Below, piece after piece: positions 18,973 through 26,614 of a stretch of DNA of 64,000 bases; the first letter of the stretch is position 1; each line of letters starts with the position of its first letter. The DNA comes from JANQMX01 sp965247175. GTDB taxonomy: Bacteria; Pseudomonadota; Alphaproteobacteria; Kiloniellales; DSM-21159. The notes beneath the pieces were generated by a model. That model saw only the letters and a list, made by a program, of their open reading frames with translations. It made no database searches and was not told where the DNA came from. The translations under genes were made by a program, and so were the position numbers. Location: NCBI GenBank assembly GCA_965247175.1, contig OZ252006.1, positions 3,906,001 to 3,970,000 on the forward strand, in the 5' to 3' direction.

Positions 18973-19243
18973 CTCTTCCATCGTTGGCCCAGCCGGCGCC
19001 CGCTGTCTGTGCCGAGGCATACCGCATTAGTGCGCGCGGCCTCGCTGTCCAGGCTCAAAAGAGCTGCGAGCGTGAAGTTTTTCACACAAATGAACTGTTT
19101 TGTACCGAAACCCTCAAGCGGTCTCGAGGCTGTGTGAGCCGGGTCACTGATTTCCACTCTGTGTGCGCGTATTTGGAAATTATCGGGAAATTGAGGGCGC
19201 CCGGGCGCCTTATTTGAACAAGACCCGGTAAGGATGGGGAACA
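18973..19243. other. Intergenic stretch, no gene seen
   Basis: No convincing coding frame. It holds AT-rich patches (for example near 19075-19105 and 19170-19190) that could carry the promoter of the 67-aa gene at 19244, and a perfect 14-bp GC palindrome GGCGCCCGGGCGCC at 19196-19209 whose role I cannot assign. Confidence 0.4.
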
Positions 19244-19447
19244 ATGTTGACCACCTACGGTACGCACCTCGAGCATTTCAACGCAGATTATCCTTACACC
19301 AAGCCAGCAAGGCAGCGCGTCGGCTTCAAGCTGAACCGCGTATCCAAGACCCTGTTTGACGGTTTTGCGTTCTTGATTGGCTTCCTGCTGCTTGCACCTT
19401 GCTTGCTGGTGCTGTTCTCCCCGCTGATTGCCTCAGTGATGGATTGA
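19244..19447 (+). CDS. Small membrane protein, hypothetical
   Basis: A 67-aa frame with a plausible ribosome site (AAGGATGGGGA, about 5 nt before ATG). The N-terminal 40 residues are polar and basic (KPARQRVGFKLNRVSKT); residues 41-62 (FAFLIGFLLLAPCLLVLFSP) form a single transmembrane helix ending in SVMD. No family recognised. The nearest neighbours are another tiny membrane frame and a TPR gene. Independent evidence of expression or conservation is absent here. Confidence 0.5.
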   Translation: MLTTYGTHLEHFNADYPYTKPARQRVGFKLNRVSKTLFDGFAFLIGFLLLAPCLLVLFSPLIASVMD

Positions 19448-19510
19448 CCTGCTGAGGCCGGGCGGCGCGAGACCAAGTGACATGGGGTACGCCCCTTCAG
19501 GGGGCACATC

Positions 19511-19547
19511 GGGTGACTTTAGGCGCGGGGGCGCGCCTCGGTTACCC
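19511..19547 (+). other. Structured leader hairpin upstream of the TPR gene
   Basis: Outer arms GGGTGAC (19511-19517) and GTTACCC (19541-19547) pair with one G-U wobble; inner arms AGGCGCG (19521-19527) and CGCGCCT (19532-19538) pair perfectly around a GGGG loop. It ends 26 nt before the GTG start at 19574. No U-tract, so a leader structure or post-transcriptional control element is more likely than a terminator. Confidence 0.45.
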
Positions 19548-19573
19548 CAGGATCGAACAAAGGAACGGGACGA

Positions 19574-20890
19574 GTGGAAGACCAACGCGGCGAAAGCCTG
19601 TCGACGCGCAGTGCGCGCAGTGCCGAGATCTATGACTCGGCGATCAATGCCTTCAACATTTACCGCGGCGATCCGGTCGCGATCATCGACGAGGCGCTGG
19701 AGGAGGATCCGGATTTCGTCTCCGGCCACATCCTCCGCGCCCAGGTGCACATCAGCATGTGGGAGCGCAGCGTCCTGCCGGAGATCGAGGTCAGCCTCGA
19801 TCATCTCGACGGGCTGCACAACAGCAGCAACGCCCGCGAGCGTGCCCATGTAGGGGCCATCAAGCAGTGGGCCTCCGGCGACTGGGACGGCATGCGCAGC
19901 GCGCTCGACCGCCTGTCGGCCGAGTATCCCCGCGACATGCTGGCCCTGCAGATCGGGCACCTGTCGGATTTCTACCACGGCGACCGGGAAAACCTGCGCG
20001 GACGCGTCTTGCGTGCTCTGCCGGCCTGGAGCCGCGAAGACCAGGGCTACGGCATCCTGCTCGGAATGCTGGCCTTCGGACAGGAGGAAAGCGGGAGCTA
20101 CAGTCAGGCCGAGGAAAGAGGCCGGCAGGCGCTGGACATCAATCCGGAAGACTGCTGGGCCCAGCATGCCGTCGCCCATGTCTTGGAAATGCAGGGCCGC
20201 CAAGCCGAAGGCATCGCCTTCATGGAAGACCGCCAGGCCAACTGGGCGCAGGAGGACAACGGCTTCGCTTTCCACAACTGGTGGCACACGGCGCTCTACA
20301 ATCTCGACCAGGGCAACGCCGCCCGCGCGTTGGAGATCTACGACCAAGGCGTGCGCCCGGAGCCGTCCGAAATTCAGCTCATGATGCTCGATGCGGCCGC
20401 CCTGCTGTGGCGCATGCATCTGCAAGACCTCGATGTCGGCAATCGTTGGGAAGAGCTCAGCAAGCTCTACCAGGAAGCCGACGAGGACGGCTTCTATGCC
20501 TTCAACGACATGCACGCCATGATGAGCTATGTCGCAACCGGCCGCGGACAGGCCGCCGCCGGATTGCTGACGGCGGTTGAGCAGGCGGCGACGGGCGAAG
20601 GCACCAATGCCAAGATGACGCGCGAGGTCGGCCTGCCCATCGTGCGCGCCATCGAGGCCTTCGGCCGGGGGCTCTATGAGGAGAGTATCGATCTGCTGAT
20701 GCCGGTGCGCTACCGCGCCAACATCTTCGGCGGCAGCCATGCCCAGCGCGACATTGTCCACCGCACCTTGATCGAAGCCTCCCTGCGCGGCGGCCAGACG
20801 GAGCTTGCCCAGGCGCTGATCAACGAGCGCACGGCGCTGAAGCCTCACTGCCCCTTCAGCTGGCGTCTGCAGCAACGGGCCCAGGCTTAA
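19574..20890 (+). CDS. TTC38-like tetratricopeptide repeat protein
   Basis: Cytoplasmic, entirely helical protein (438 aa) without signal peptide or membrane segment. It resembles the TTC38/StaR-like TPR group: helices such as AINAFNIYRGDPVAIIDEALEEDPDF (near residue 25) and the conserved central stretch containing HAVAHVLEMQGRQAEGIAFM and FHNWWHTALYNLDQGN. The start is GTG 19574 (AGGAAC about 8 nt upstream). No enzyme activity is predicted; a scaffold or protein-binding role is usual for the fold. A structured leader precedes it and an unusually long hairpin follows it. Confidence 0.8.
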   Translation: MEDQRGESLSTRSARSAEIYDSAINAFNIYRGDPVAIIDEALEEDPDFVSGHILRAQVHISMWERSVLPEIEVSLDHLDGLHNSSNARERAHVGAIKQWASGDWDGMRSALDRLSAEYPRDMLALQIGHLSDFYHGDRENLRGRVLRALPAWSREDQGYGILLGMLAFGQEESGSYSQAEERGRQALDINPEDCWAQHAVAHVLEMQGRQAEGIAFMEDRQANWAQEDNGFAFHNWWHTALYNLDQGNAARALEIYDQGVRPEPSEIQLMMLDAAALLWRMHLQDLDVGNRWEELSKLYQEADEDGFYAFNDMHAMMSYVATGRGQAAAGLLTAVEQAATGEGTNAKMTREVGLPIVRAIEAFGRGLYEESIDLLMPVRYRANIFGGSHAQRDIVHRTLIEASLRGGQTELAQALINERTALKPHCPFSWRLQQRAQA

Positions 20891-20961
20891 CTCATTGGCG
20901 GCGGCCGCCGGGGCTGACGGCCGTTCCGCTCAACTGATCGGCTGACCGAACTTGGGGGTCC

Positions 20962-21017
20962 GGCAGCCAGACGTCGCCCCGTAGCGCAGCAGCGTTGCGG
21001 GGCGACGTTTGGCTGCT
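20962..21017 (+). terminator. 26-bp near-perfect hairpin after the TPR gene
   Basis: 20962-20987 pairs with 20992-21017 around the 4-nt loop AGCA. The core ACGTCGCCCCG/CGGGGCGACGT (20971-20981/20998-21008) is perfect; outside and inside it pairing continues with four G-U wobbles and no mismatch. On the minus strand those wobbles would be A-C mismatches, so the structure is built for plus-strand RNA, that is, for the TPR transcript ending at 20890. A short T-run lies inside the 3' arm. It may be a terminator, an RNA-stability element or a dispersed palindromic repeat. Confidence 0.65.
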
Positions 21018-21052
21018 TCGCTGGGCGCCGGCATAACGATGATCGAGAAAAG

Positions 21053-21080
21053 GCCCCGCAGCGCACAGGCACTGCGGGGC
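21053..21080 (-). terminator. Rho-independent terminator of the tautomerase operon
   Basis: GCCCCGCAG (21053-21061) and CTGCGGGGC (21072-21080) form a 9-bp stem with a 10-nt loop. Read on the minus strand the hairpin is followed by CTTTTCTC, a proper T-rich tail, about 26 nt after the tautomerase stop at 21106. Confidence 0.75.
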
Positions 21081-21105
21081 AGACGCTTGCTAATGGGTCA
21101 GCAGC

Positions 21106-21558
21106 CTAGGCCGCGGCTTTGGTCTTCTCCAACTCGACTTCTGCCTTGAGACCTTTGATGCTGTTAATGCGGCTCCCGACAATCCAGTCGCCCTGGCGGT
21201 AGTCGTCGAAGAACACCCAGACCCGGTTGTAGGCCTCGGCCTCGTCCCAGGACGTCTCCTCGATCTCGTAGACGGCGCGCGCCACCTCTTCGCCCAGGCG
21301 GTGCTTGCTCTCGTTGTCGAGCAAGGTCTGCAGGGTGGTGAAGGTGAAGCGATAAAGCGGTTTGGGCGGCTGGCCGGATGCCTGTGTGATGTGCTGCGCC
21401 GGCAGCTCGTGAAGATAGATCCAGGTGAAGGACTCGGCGAAGGGGCTGCCCGCGAGGCCTTCGTAGCGGAGGGCGATTTGCCCGACCTTGTCGAGGAGTT
21501 GGCTCTTCGCGTCATCGCTCAAGGTGTCGTCCGAGATGGTCAAGTCGATGATCGGCAT
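21106..21558 (-). CDS. Tautomerase family protein
   Basis: A 150-aa protein starting MPIIDLTISDD. The Pro right after the initiator Met is the expected catalytic base of the 4-oxalocrotonate tautomerase superfamily, exposed as N-terminal proline once Met is removed. TWIYLHELPAQHI is the usual second-strand motif. The length (150 aa) fits a fused two-unit member such as the MSAD/cis-CaaD size class rather than a 62-aa single unit. It is the last gene of the TetR-controlled cluster, 127 bp after the membrane protein, and is followed by a clear terminator. Substrate unknown. Confidence 0.8.
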   Translation of the reverse strand: MPIIDLTISDDTLSDDAKSQLLDKVGQIALRYEGLAGSPFAESFTWIYLHELPAQHITQASGQPPKPLYRFTFTTLQTLLDNESKHRLGEEVARAVYEIEETSWDEAEAYNRVWVFFDDYRQGDWIVGSRINSIKGLKAEVELEKTKAAA

Positions 21559-21685
21559 CGTCGATCTCCTTGTCGTATCACGCTCCGCGCGGCTTGTAGT
21601 CGGCGGCTTGCAGGGCCACCCGACGCCGCTGACCGGCTCGCGCTCGGCCGCTCGGGCGTGCTTTCGCTGTGTTGGGTTGAGCCGG

Positions 21686-22411
21686 TCAGGCGGTGGCTGG
21701 TCTTGGTTGCCCGCGCTCCCAAAGGCGCCAGGCGACCCAGAGGTTGATCAGCACGAAGAGCGGGACACCGATCATCGGCGCGATCGACATGGGATAGGTC
21801 ATGATCGCCCGCGCATCGGGCTCTGCCGTGAAGAATTGCAGCGGGCCGGGCAGCCCGAGCTGAATGAGGATCGGTGCCGAGGGCACGATGATGAGAGCAC
21901 CGATCAGGTTCCAGATCAGGAAGCCTCTCTCGCCCATTCGGCCACGCCGCAGCCGCTGGGCGACCCAGAGGGCGGAGAGGCCGAACAGAAGGTCCGGAAT
22001 GCCGACGAGATACTCGAAGTAGGCCGGAAACTCGCCGATCGCCGTCTTGTAGGCGGTGCCCAGTGCGCCAATGCGCAAGGCCTGGACCCAGGCGAACCAG
22101 TGAAGCGGCGTGCGGTCCACCGCCTCACGGGCAAGCTGACGCAAGGATCCGAAGACCAGCAGCGGCCCGACTGCGACCGTCACGGTGACGACTTGCAGCC
22201 AGAAGCCCGGGTAGAGCTGCAGAACGTCTTCACGCAGATAGAAGCCTTCGGCACCGAGATAGCTGGTCACAACGGCATAGGTGGCCAGCCAGGCGACGTA
22301 GAGGCTGGCTGTCCAAGCTGCGCGAGGCTGTCCTAAGAGCCGCGCGCTTCGAACCGAGAGTGCGAGGAGGAAGCCTAGCTCGACGGTGACAAGAAGTGGT
22401 GTGAGCGACAT
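21686..22411 (-). CDS. Integral membrane protein of unknown function
   Basis: 241 aa with about six to seven hydrophobic segments: residues 4-20, 32-50, 68-90, 105-125, 140-160, 175-195 and 212-232. Start ATG 22411 has a very good AAGGAG 8 nt upstream; the longer in-frame start at 22558 runs into the SDR gene and gives a low-complexity basic tail, so I reject it. I recognise no family. It is the fourth gene of the TetR cluster, 28 bp after the SDR. A transport or membrane-sensing role is possible but not shown. Confidence 0.75.
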   Translation of the reverse strand: MSLTPLLVTVELGFLLALSVRSARLLGQPRAAWTASLYVAWLATYAVVTSYLGAEGFYLREDVLQLYPGFWLQVVTVTVAVGPLLVFGSLRQLAREAVDRTPLHWFAWVQALRIGALGTAYKTAIGEFPAYFEYLVGIPDLLFGLSALWVAQRLRRGRMGERGFLIWNLIGALIIVPSAPILIQLGLPGPLQFFTAEPDARAIMTYPMSIAPMIGVPLFVLINLWVAWRLWERGQPRPATA

Positions 22412-22439
22412 CGCATGCTCCTTCTTGGGACGACACCCT

Positions 22440-23192
22440 TCACCAGCTTTCGGCGAAGGGGCGGACGACCAGGTCGAAGCTCCAGGTTGAGCGGCTCTGG
22501 TGTGCCAGGTGATAGACCTCCTCGGCGATGTCCGCCGGTTGCGCGAAGTAGTCCTCACGCGCGTGCGCCCAGTCCGCCGGCGGCTGCAGCCAGTGGGCCT
22601 TTTCTTTCTCGTGATCGAGCCAGGTCACGTCGATCGCGGCATCGATGGTGACGTAGCCGACATGGATACCTTTGGGTCCGAGATCGCGGGCCAGCGCTTC
22701 GGCTAAGACTCGTTGGGCTGCCTTGGTCGGCGCGAAGAGGGCGTACTTGGGCACGCCGCGATGCGAGGCGGTGTTGCCCGTCACCATGATCGCGCCCTGG
22801 CCCGCTGCAACCATGTCCGGCGCGAGGGCGCGGGCGAGATAGAGCAGGGCCGTGGTGTTGACCCGGAAGTTGCGCTCCAGGTCGCTGGGGTCCGCGTCGA
22901 GAAAGGTGTCGAAGGTATGGGCGACCGCGTTGTGCACCAGCACGCTGGGCGCCCCCATCTCGCGCTTCACCGCGGCAAGGGTTTCCAGCAGAGCGTCGAG
23001 GTCGCCGACGTCGCAGACGTAAGCCTTTGACCTGTCGATCTCCTCTTCCAGCGCCGTCAGTCGCGTGCCGTTGCGGGCAATCATCGCCACCCGGTAGCCG
23101 CCGGCGGCGAAGCGGCGGGCGAGGGCGGCACCGGTCGAGTCGCCGACGCCGGTGATCAGGGCGACGGGTTGGGTGTTCTGTCCGGTCTGCAT
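22440..23192 (-). CDS. Short-chain dehydrogenase-like protein with Phe in place of catalytic Tyr
   Basis: Rossmann-fold SDR (250 aa). The nucleotide-binding motif reads TGVGDSTGAALA (residues 14-25), an imperfect match to TGxxxGxG. The catalytic YxxxK motif reads FAPTK (Phe153, Lys157), so the critical Tyr is missing. The SDR_c10-type subgroup is known, from memory of its description, for exactly this combination of a weak glycine motif and Phe for Tyr. Standard dehydrogenase chemistry is therefore doubtful. It starts 2 bp after the 138-aa unknown gene and is co-transcribed with it. Confidence 0.82.
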   Translation of the reverse strand: MQTGQNTQPVALITGVGDSTGAALARRFAAGGYRVAMIARNGTRLTALEEEIDRSKAYVCDVGDLDALLETLAAVKREMGAPSVLVHNAVAHTFDTFLDADPSDLERNFRVNTTALLYLARALAPDMVAAGQGAIMVTGNTASHRGVPKYALFAPTKAAQRVLAEALARDLGPKGIHVGYVTIDAAIDVTWLDHEKEKAHWLQPPADWAHAREDYFAQPADIAEEVYHLAHQSRSTWSFDLVVRPFAESW

Positions 23193-23194
23193 GA

Positions 23195-23611
23195 TCAGGC
23201 CGCCTTGTGCTTGGGGCCGTAAGGGGCGCCGTACTTGGCGTCAGCCCTGCCGGCCTTCAGGACATCGTGGAGTGCGTCATCGACCTCGTAGGTGCGGACC
23301 CATTCTTCCTCGCCGGCCTCCATCAACCGGCTTGAATGCGGTGACTTGGCGCGCCGGCGATAGCGCACCAGGGCCATGCGGCAGGCCTGGCCACCGAAGT
23401 CATGGGCGTAGGCACTCTCACCTTCAGGCACGAAGCGGGCGCGGTAGAGCTTCCAGTACTGGCCGTCGTGCTCGTAGATCGAGAAGCTCAGCTCGTGGGT
23501 GTCGTACTGCCAGTGCCAGCTCTCGCTGTCGTAGATCTTGTGCCAGTCTTTCAGTTGGCTGCCGTCTGAGAAGCTCGTGCCACGAGCCGTCCATTGCAGA
23601 GTGTCGGTCAT
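23195..23611 (-). CDS. Hypothetical protein, first structural gene of the TetR cluster
   Basis: 138 aa, soluble, without signal peptide. It is rich in aromatic residues (WHKIYDSESWHWQYDTHELS, near residues 23-42) and has a basic middle (RYRRRAKSP). I do not recognise a family; the aromatic beta-rich N-terminal part might be a small-ligand barrel, but that is a guess. ATG 23611 has AGGAG-type sequence (GAAAGGAGAAATCCC) just upstream on the minus strand. Its promoter region carries a second copy of the TetR operator half-site, so it is probably the repressor's main target. Confidence 0.65.
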   Translation of the reverse strand: MTDTLQWTARGTSFSDGSQLKDWHKIYDSESWHWQYDTHELSFSIYEHDGQYWKLYRARFVPEGESAYAHDFGGQACRMALVRYRRRAKSPHSSRLMEAGEEEWVRTYEVDDALHDVLKAGRADAKYGAPYGPKHKAA

Positions 23612-23628
23612 TGGGATTTCTCCTTTCT

Positions 23629-23654
23629 CTTTTCAGAGCAATTGCTATGAAATA
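23629..23654 (-). promoter_or_regulatory. Probable TetR operator before the structural genes
   Basis: TGCTATGAAATAG (starting at 23644) matches TGCTATGGAATAG of the operator upstream of tetR at 12 of 13 positions. The opposite arm (23629-23637) is degenerate (5 of 9). It lies in the 55-bp AT-rich gap between tetR and the 138-aa gene, where the promoter of the latter must be if it is separately transcribed. Confidence 0.5.
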
Positions 23655-23666
23655 GATCAAAAAAAT

Positions 23667-24248
23667 TTACTTCAGCAGCGAGACCGCGGTGCGGATGTGG
23701 CGGCGGGCGTAGGCGGCTCCACTGCCCGCGCGTAGGAGGAGCGCCAGGCTGTAGACCGTCGTCGCCAGGAACTCGGCCAAGGCGTCGACATCGCGGTCGG
23801 CCGCCAGCTCATCGTCTCTCTGGGCTTCAGCCAACCGGGCGCGGAAGCCGGCGCGCAGTTGTTTCATGTTGGCGTGCACCTTGCAGGCCGCTTCGGGATC
23901 CTCGGGCGCCAGTTCGACAGCCGTGTTGCACATCAGGCAGCCGATGGCTCCGCCGTGCCGCCTGCCGATGTTCAGCAGATGCTCGTAAGTCTGTTCGACC
24001 ACGTCGGTCAGCGCGCCGGGTTGCTTGAGCCGATCGAGGATCTCGGCCGTGACCGTGTCGCGGTAGCGGTCCAGCGCCGCCAAGAACAGGCCGTGCTTGT
24101 TCTCGAAGACACCATAGAGACCGTAGTAGTTGACCCCTGTGGCCTCCACCAAGTCGCGGATCGAGGTGTCATGATAGCCCTTGGCCCAGAATTGGCGCAT
24201 CGCCTTGTCCAGGGCTTCCTCAGGTTCGAACTCGCGTGGTCGGGCCAT
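23667..24248 (-). CDS. TetR/AcrR family transcriptional regulator
   Basis: 193 aa. The N-terminal helix-turn-helix is clear (ALDKAMRQFWAKGYHDTSIRDLVEATGVNYYGLYGVFENKHGLF, residues 12-55, quoted here as landmarks only: FWAKGYHDTSIRDL and YGLYGVFENK). The C-terminal helical ligand domain contains GGAIGCLMCNTAVELA, a segment typical of the group that includes electrophile or quinone sensors, with two Cys that could sense thiol-reactive ligands. It is first of five minus-strand genes and has a perfect inverted repeat right before its ATG, indicating autorepression. Confidence 0.9.
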   Translation of the reverse strand: MARPREFEPEEALDKAMRQFWAKGYHDTSIRDLVEATGVNYYGLYGVFENKHGLFLAALDRYRDTVTAEILDRLKQPGALTDVVEQTYEHLLNIGRRHGGAIGCLMCNTAVELAPEDPEAACKVHANMKQLRAGFRARLAEAQRDDELAADRDVDALAEFLATTVYSLALLLRAGSGAAYARRHIRTAVSLLK

Positions 24249-24251
24249 TTT

Positions 24252-24277
24252 TATTCCATATCGAATGCTATGGAATA
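24252..24277 (-). promoter_or_regulatory. TetR autoregulatory operator
   Basis: Perfect inverted repeat TATTCCATA (24252-24260) - 8 bp - TATGGAATA (24269-24277), 3 bp upstream of the tetR start codon at 24248. Size and placement are typical of a TetR dimer site covering the promoter. Confidence 0.75.
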
Positions 24278-24325
24278 GCTAAGCACGATAGGTGCGGTGT
24301 TCAAGAGCCGTGCCTCAATCGTGCG

Positions 24326-25168
24326 TTAGGCAGAGGTCTCGATGTCGATCAGCGCCCGGACCGCCGGCCGTCTGTCGAGCGCCCGCCAGGCAATGGCGGT
24401 CTCGAGCGCGAGCTCGCCCTGCGCGCGCCGGCCGATCTCCTCGAAGTCGAAATTGGGAAAGCCCTCGACGACAATCGCCGGGCCATAGCCCGCCGCCGAG
24501 AGCACCAGCGAGCCGACCAAGGTGTCGGCGTCGACGGCCGGCGCCGGGTCTGCGGCCGCAGCCATCCGGCCCCACAAACGATCGACCTCGCCCATCAGCA
24601 CCGGTGCTTTGTGGCGCGGCACGCCGACCGGCGGGCGTGTGAGGCCATCGGGGTGATAGTCAATGCACACGAGATCGGCTCGGCAGAGGGTGCGCGCACT
24701 GAGGCCTGGTGCGTGCAGTGGCGGATGCAGGAAGGCGACGTCGATGCTTGCCTGCTCGAGGTCGCGCTCCAGCGAGTCGGTTGTGCCTTCGCTCAAGGTC
24801 AGCCGCGCTGTGGGGTGCGCCTTGCGGAACCGTTCAAGGATCGGCGCCATGACTTGGTGCGCGGCGATTTGCGTGAAGCCGATGCGCAGCACGATCCCGA
24901 AGCCGTCCTGGGCGGCGCGCGCCGCTTCCACTGTGGCCTCTGCGGCGCCGAGCGTCTGACGTGCGCCCTCGACGAAAGCCAGGCCGGCCGAGGTTGGCGT
25001 GACACCGCTGCGGTCGCGGTCGAACAGCCGTGCGCCGACTGCCGTCTCCAGCCGGCGGAGGCGAGCGGTCAAGGCCGGCTGTGTGACGCCCAGGCGCCGG
25101 GCCGCCCGCCCGAAGTGGCGTTCCTCGAAGAGCGCCACGGCGGCGGCGTGGTCCAGCAGGTCGGGCAT
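24326..25168 (-). CDS. LysR family transcriptional regulator
   Basis: 280 aa. Winged HTH at residues 8-65 (VALFEERHFGRAARRLGVTQ, PALTARLRRLETAVGARLFDR), then a periplasmic-binding-protein-like effector domain beginning at VLRIGFTQIAAHQVM. It is divergent from the secreted beta-propeller gene at 25276, with a T-N11-A box in between, so it likely controls that three-gene set and itself. The effector is unknown. Confidence 0.9.
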   Translation of the reverse strand: MPDLLDHAAAVALFEERHFGRAARRLGVTQPALTARLRRLETAVGARLFDRDRSGVTPTSAGLAFVEGARQTLGAAEATVEAARAAQDGFGIVLRIGFTQIAAHQVMAPILERFRKAHPTARLTLSEGTTDSLERDLEQASIDVAFLHPPLHAPGLSARTLCRADLVCIDYHPDGLTRPPVGVPRHKAPVLMGEVDRLWGRMAAAADPAPAVDADTLVGSLVLSAAGYGPAIVVEGFPNFDFEEIGRRAQGELALETAIAWRALDRRPAVRALIDIETSA

Positions 25169-25182
25169 ATCGATAATCTTAA

Positions 25183-25199
25183 GTGATCGAACTTATCAC
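25183..25199. promoter_or_regulatory. LysR box in the divergent promoter region
   Basis: GTGAT-CGAACTT-ATCAC (25183-25199) is a perfect 5+5 inverted repeat containing the T-N11-A pattern expected of LysR activators, 15 bp upstream of the LysR start at 25168. Confidence 0.55.
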
Positions 25200-25275
25200 C
25201 CAAATCCATTGCATAGGCCGAGCGCGCGATCAACTACCAGCCTGTCCCACAGCCAGTCGATCCAGAGAGGGTGCC

Positions 25276-26595
25276 ATGCTTCGATTGCTTCCCGCCTTGC
25301 TCCTCCCCGCCGCCGCGCTGCTCATGGCGCCTGCCCAAGCGCAGCAGCCGCCGGGATTCGATGGCCGTTACATCGCGGCGATCTCGGACGGCGACATGCG
25401 CGCCTACGCCTACATCGACGGCCGGCTTGGGCCTCGGCGTGGCCCGGACGAGCTGGCCCTGGTTGCGCTGCCTTTGGTGGGCGAGACGACGACCGCGCGG
25501 ATTGAGGTTCCGAACACGGTCATCAATCCGGTCTATTCGATCGCGGCGTCGCCTGACGGGAACACGATCTTTGTCGCTGAGACCCATACCGGTCAGGAGG
25601 AGGGCGACGAGACGATCGGCGACCTTCAGGCCGGCACCACGCTGCGCGCGATCAACGTCAGCGATCTCTCAGCACCCAAGGTCATCGACTCTGTCGAGGT
25701 CGGGACCCGGCCCATGGGTGTGTCGGTCAGCCCGGACGGTCGCACGCTGGTGCTGGCGACGAAAACGTCGGAAACGCCGCTCACCTTCGTGACTTTCGCC
25801 GAGGGCGCGTTTGGCACCCCGGTTCAGTTCGGCTTCGAGACGCTTACGACGATCCCGGAGCTGCCCGATGGAGGGCTTCTGCCGCATCACGCCGAGTGGC
25901 ATCCGAGCGCCGATATCGTCGCCGTCACCTTCGCGCTCCGGAACCAGCTTCGCTTCTATAGAGTGGCGCGGGATGCCAGCGGCGACGTCACCGGCATCAC
26001 CCTGTGGGGCAATCCGGTCGTCACCTCGAAATGGCCGATGTCCGGCAAGTTCAGCGGCGACGGGCGGCACTTCGTGACCAACGACCTGAAATGGGGTCCG
26101 GATGTCCAGGGTTTCTATGTCAACGCGCCCGGCTCCGAGCTGACGTCCGTCCGCCTTGCCCGGCCCGAAGAGACGGAACCGCGGCACATCGTGGTCGGCG
26201 GTGCGCCGCTGCCGCGCCATGCCGAGAGCATCGCCTTCTCCAACGCCGGAGACCTCATCGCGACGCTCAACATCGGCCAGACCTGGCTCAGCGAGGACGA
26301 GCCGGGGCACTCGCTCTCGAGCCTCAGCCTCGTGGCCTTCGATCCCGAAAGCGGCCAGATGCGTCCGCTCGGCGACTGGGAGATGCCGGGGATCTTGCCT
26401 GAGGGCGTCGCCTTCGATGCGGACGACAGCCACCTGGTCGCGGGCATCTTCGAATACGAAGGCCCCGAGCCGCGGGCCAGCGCGCTGGAGATCTGGCAGG
26501 TCAAACGCCACCCCGGCCGCGACCCGCGCCTGGTGCCGACCGGTTTCGCCATCCCGACTGGCCCCGGCGCCCATTCCCTCATCGTCGTCAATTAA
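25276..26595 (+). CDS. Exported beta-propeller protein (YncE/lactonase-like)
   Basis: 439 aa. Signal peptide at residues 1-22 (LLPALLLPAAALLMAPAQAQ) then a seven-bladed-propeller-type repeat pattern with SPDGNTIFVAET, SPDGRTLVLATK and FSGDGRHFVTNDL blades. No catalytic motif is evident; related propellers act as binding scaffolds, lactonases or cell-surface proteins. ATG 25276 has AGAGAGG 5 nt upstream and starts the signal peptide; an in-frame start at 25183 overlaps the LysR operator and is rejected. It is 19 bp before a second exported protein. Confidence 0.78.
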   Translation: MLRLLPALLLPAAALLMAPAQAQQPPGFDGRYIAAISDGDMRAYAYIDGRLGPRRGPDELALVALPLVGETTTARIEVPNTVINPVYSIAASPDGNTIFVAETHTGQEEGDETIGDLQAGTTLRAINVSDLSAPKVIDSVEVGTRPMGVSVSPDGRTLVLATKTSETPLTFVTFAEGAFGTPVQFGFETLTTIPELPDGGLLPHHAEWHPSADIVAVTFALRNQLRFYRVARDASGDVTGITLWGNPVVTSKWPMSGKFSGDGRHFVTNDLKWGPDVQGFYVNAPGSELTSVRLARPEETEPRHIVVGGAPLPRHAESIAFSNAGDLIATLNIGQTWLSEDEPGHSLSSLSLVAFDPESGQMRPLGDWEMPGILPEGVAFDADDSHLVAGIFEYEGPEPRASALEIWQVKRHPGRDPRLVPTGFAIPTGPGAHSLIVVN

Positions 26596-26614
26596 CGAAC
26601 CCCTGGAGGCATTC

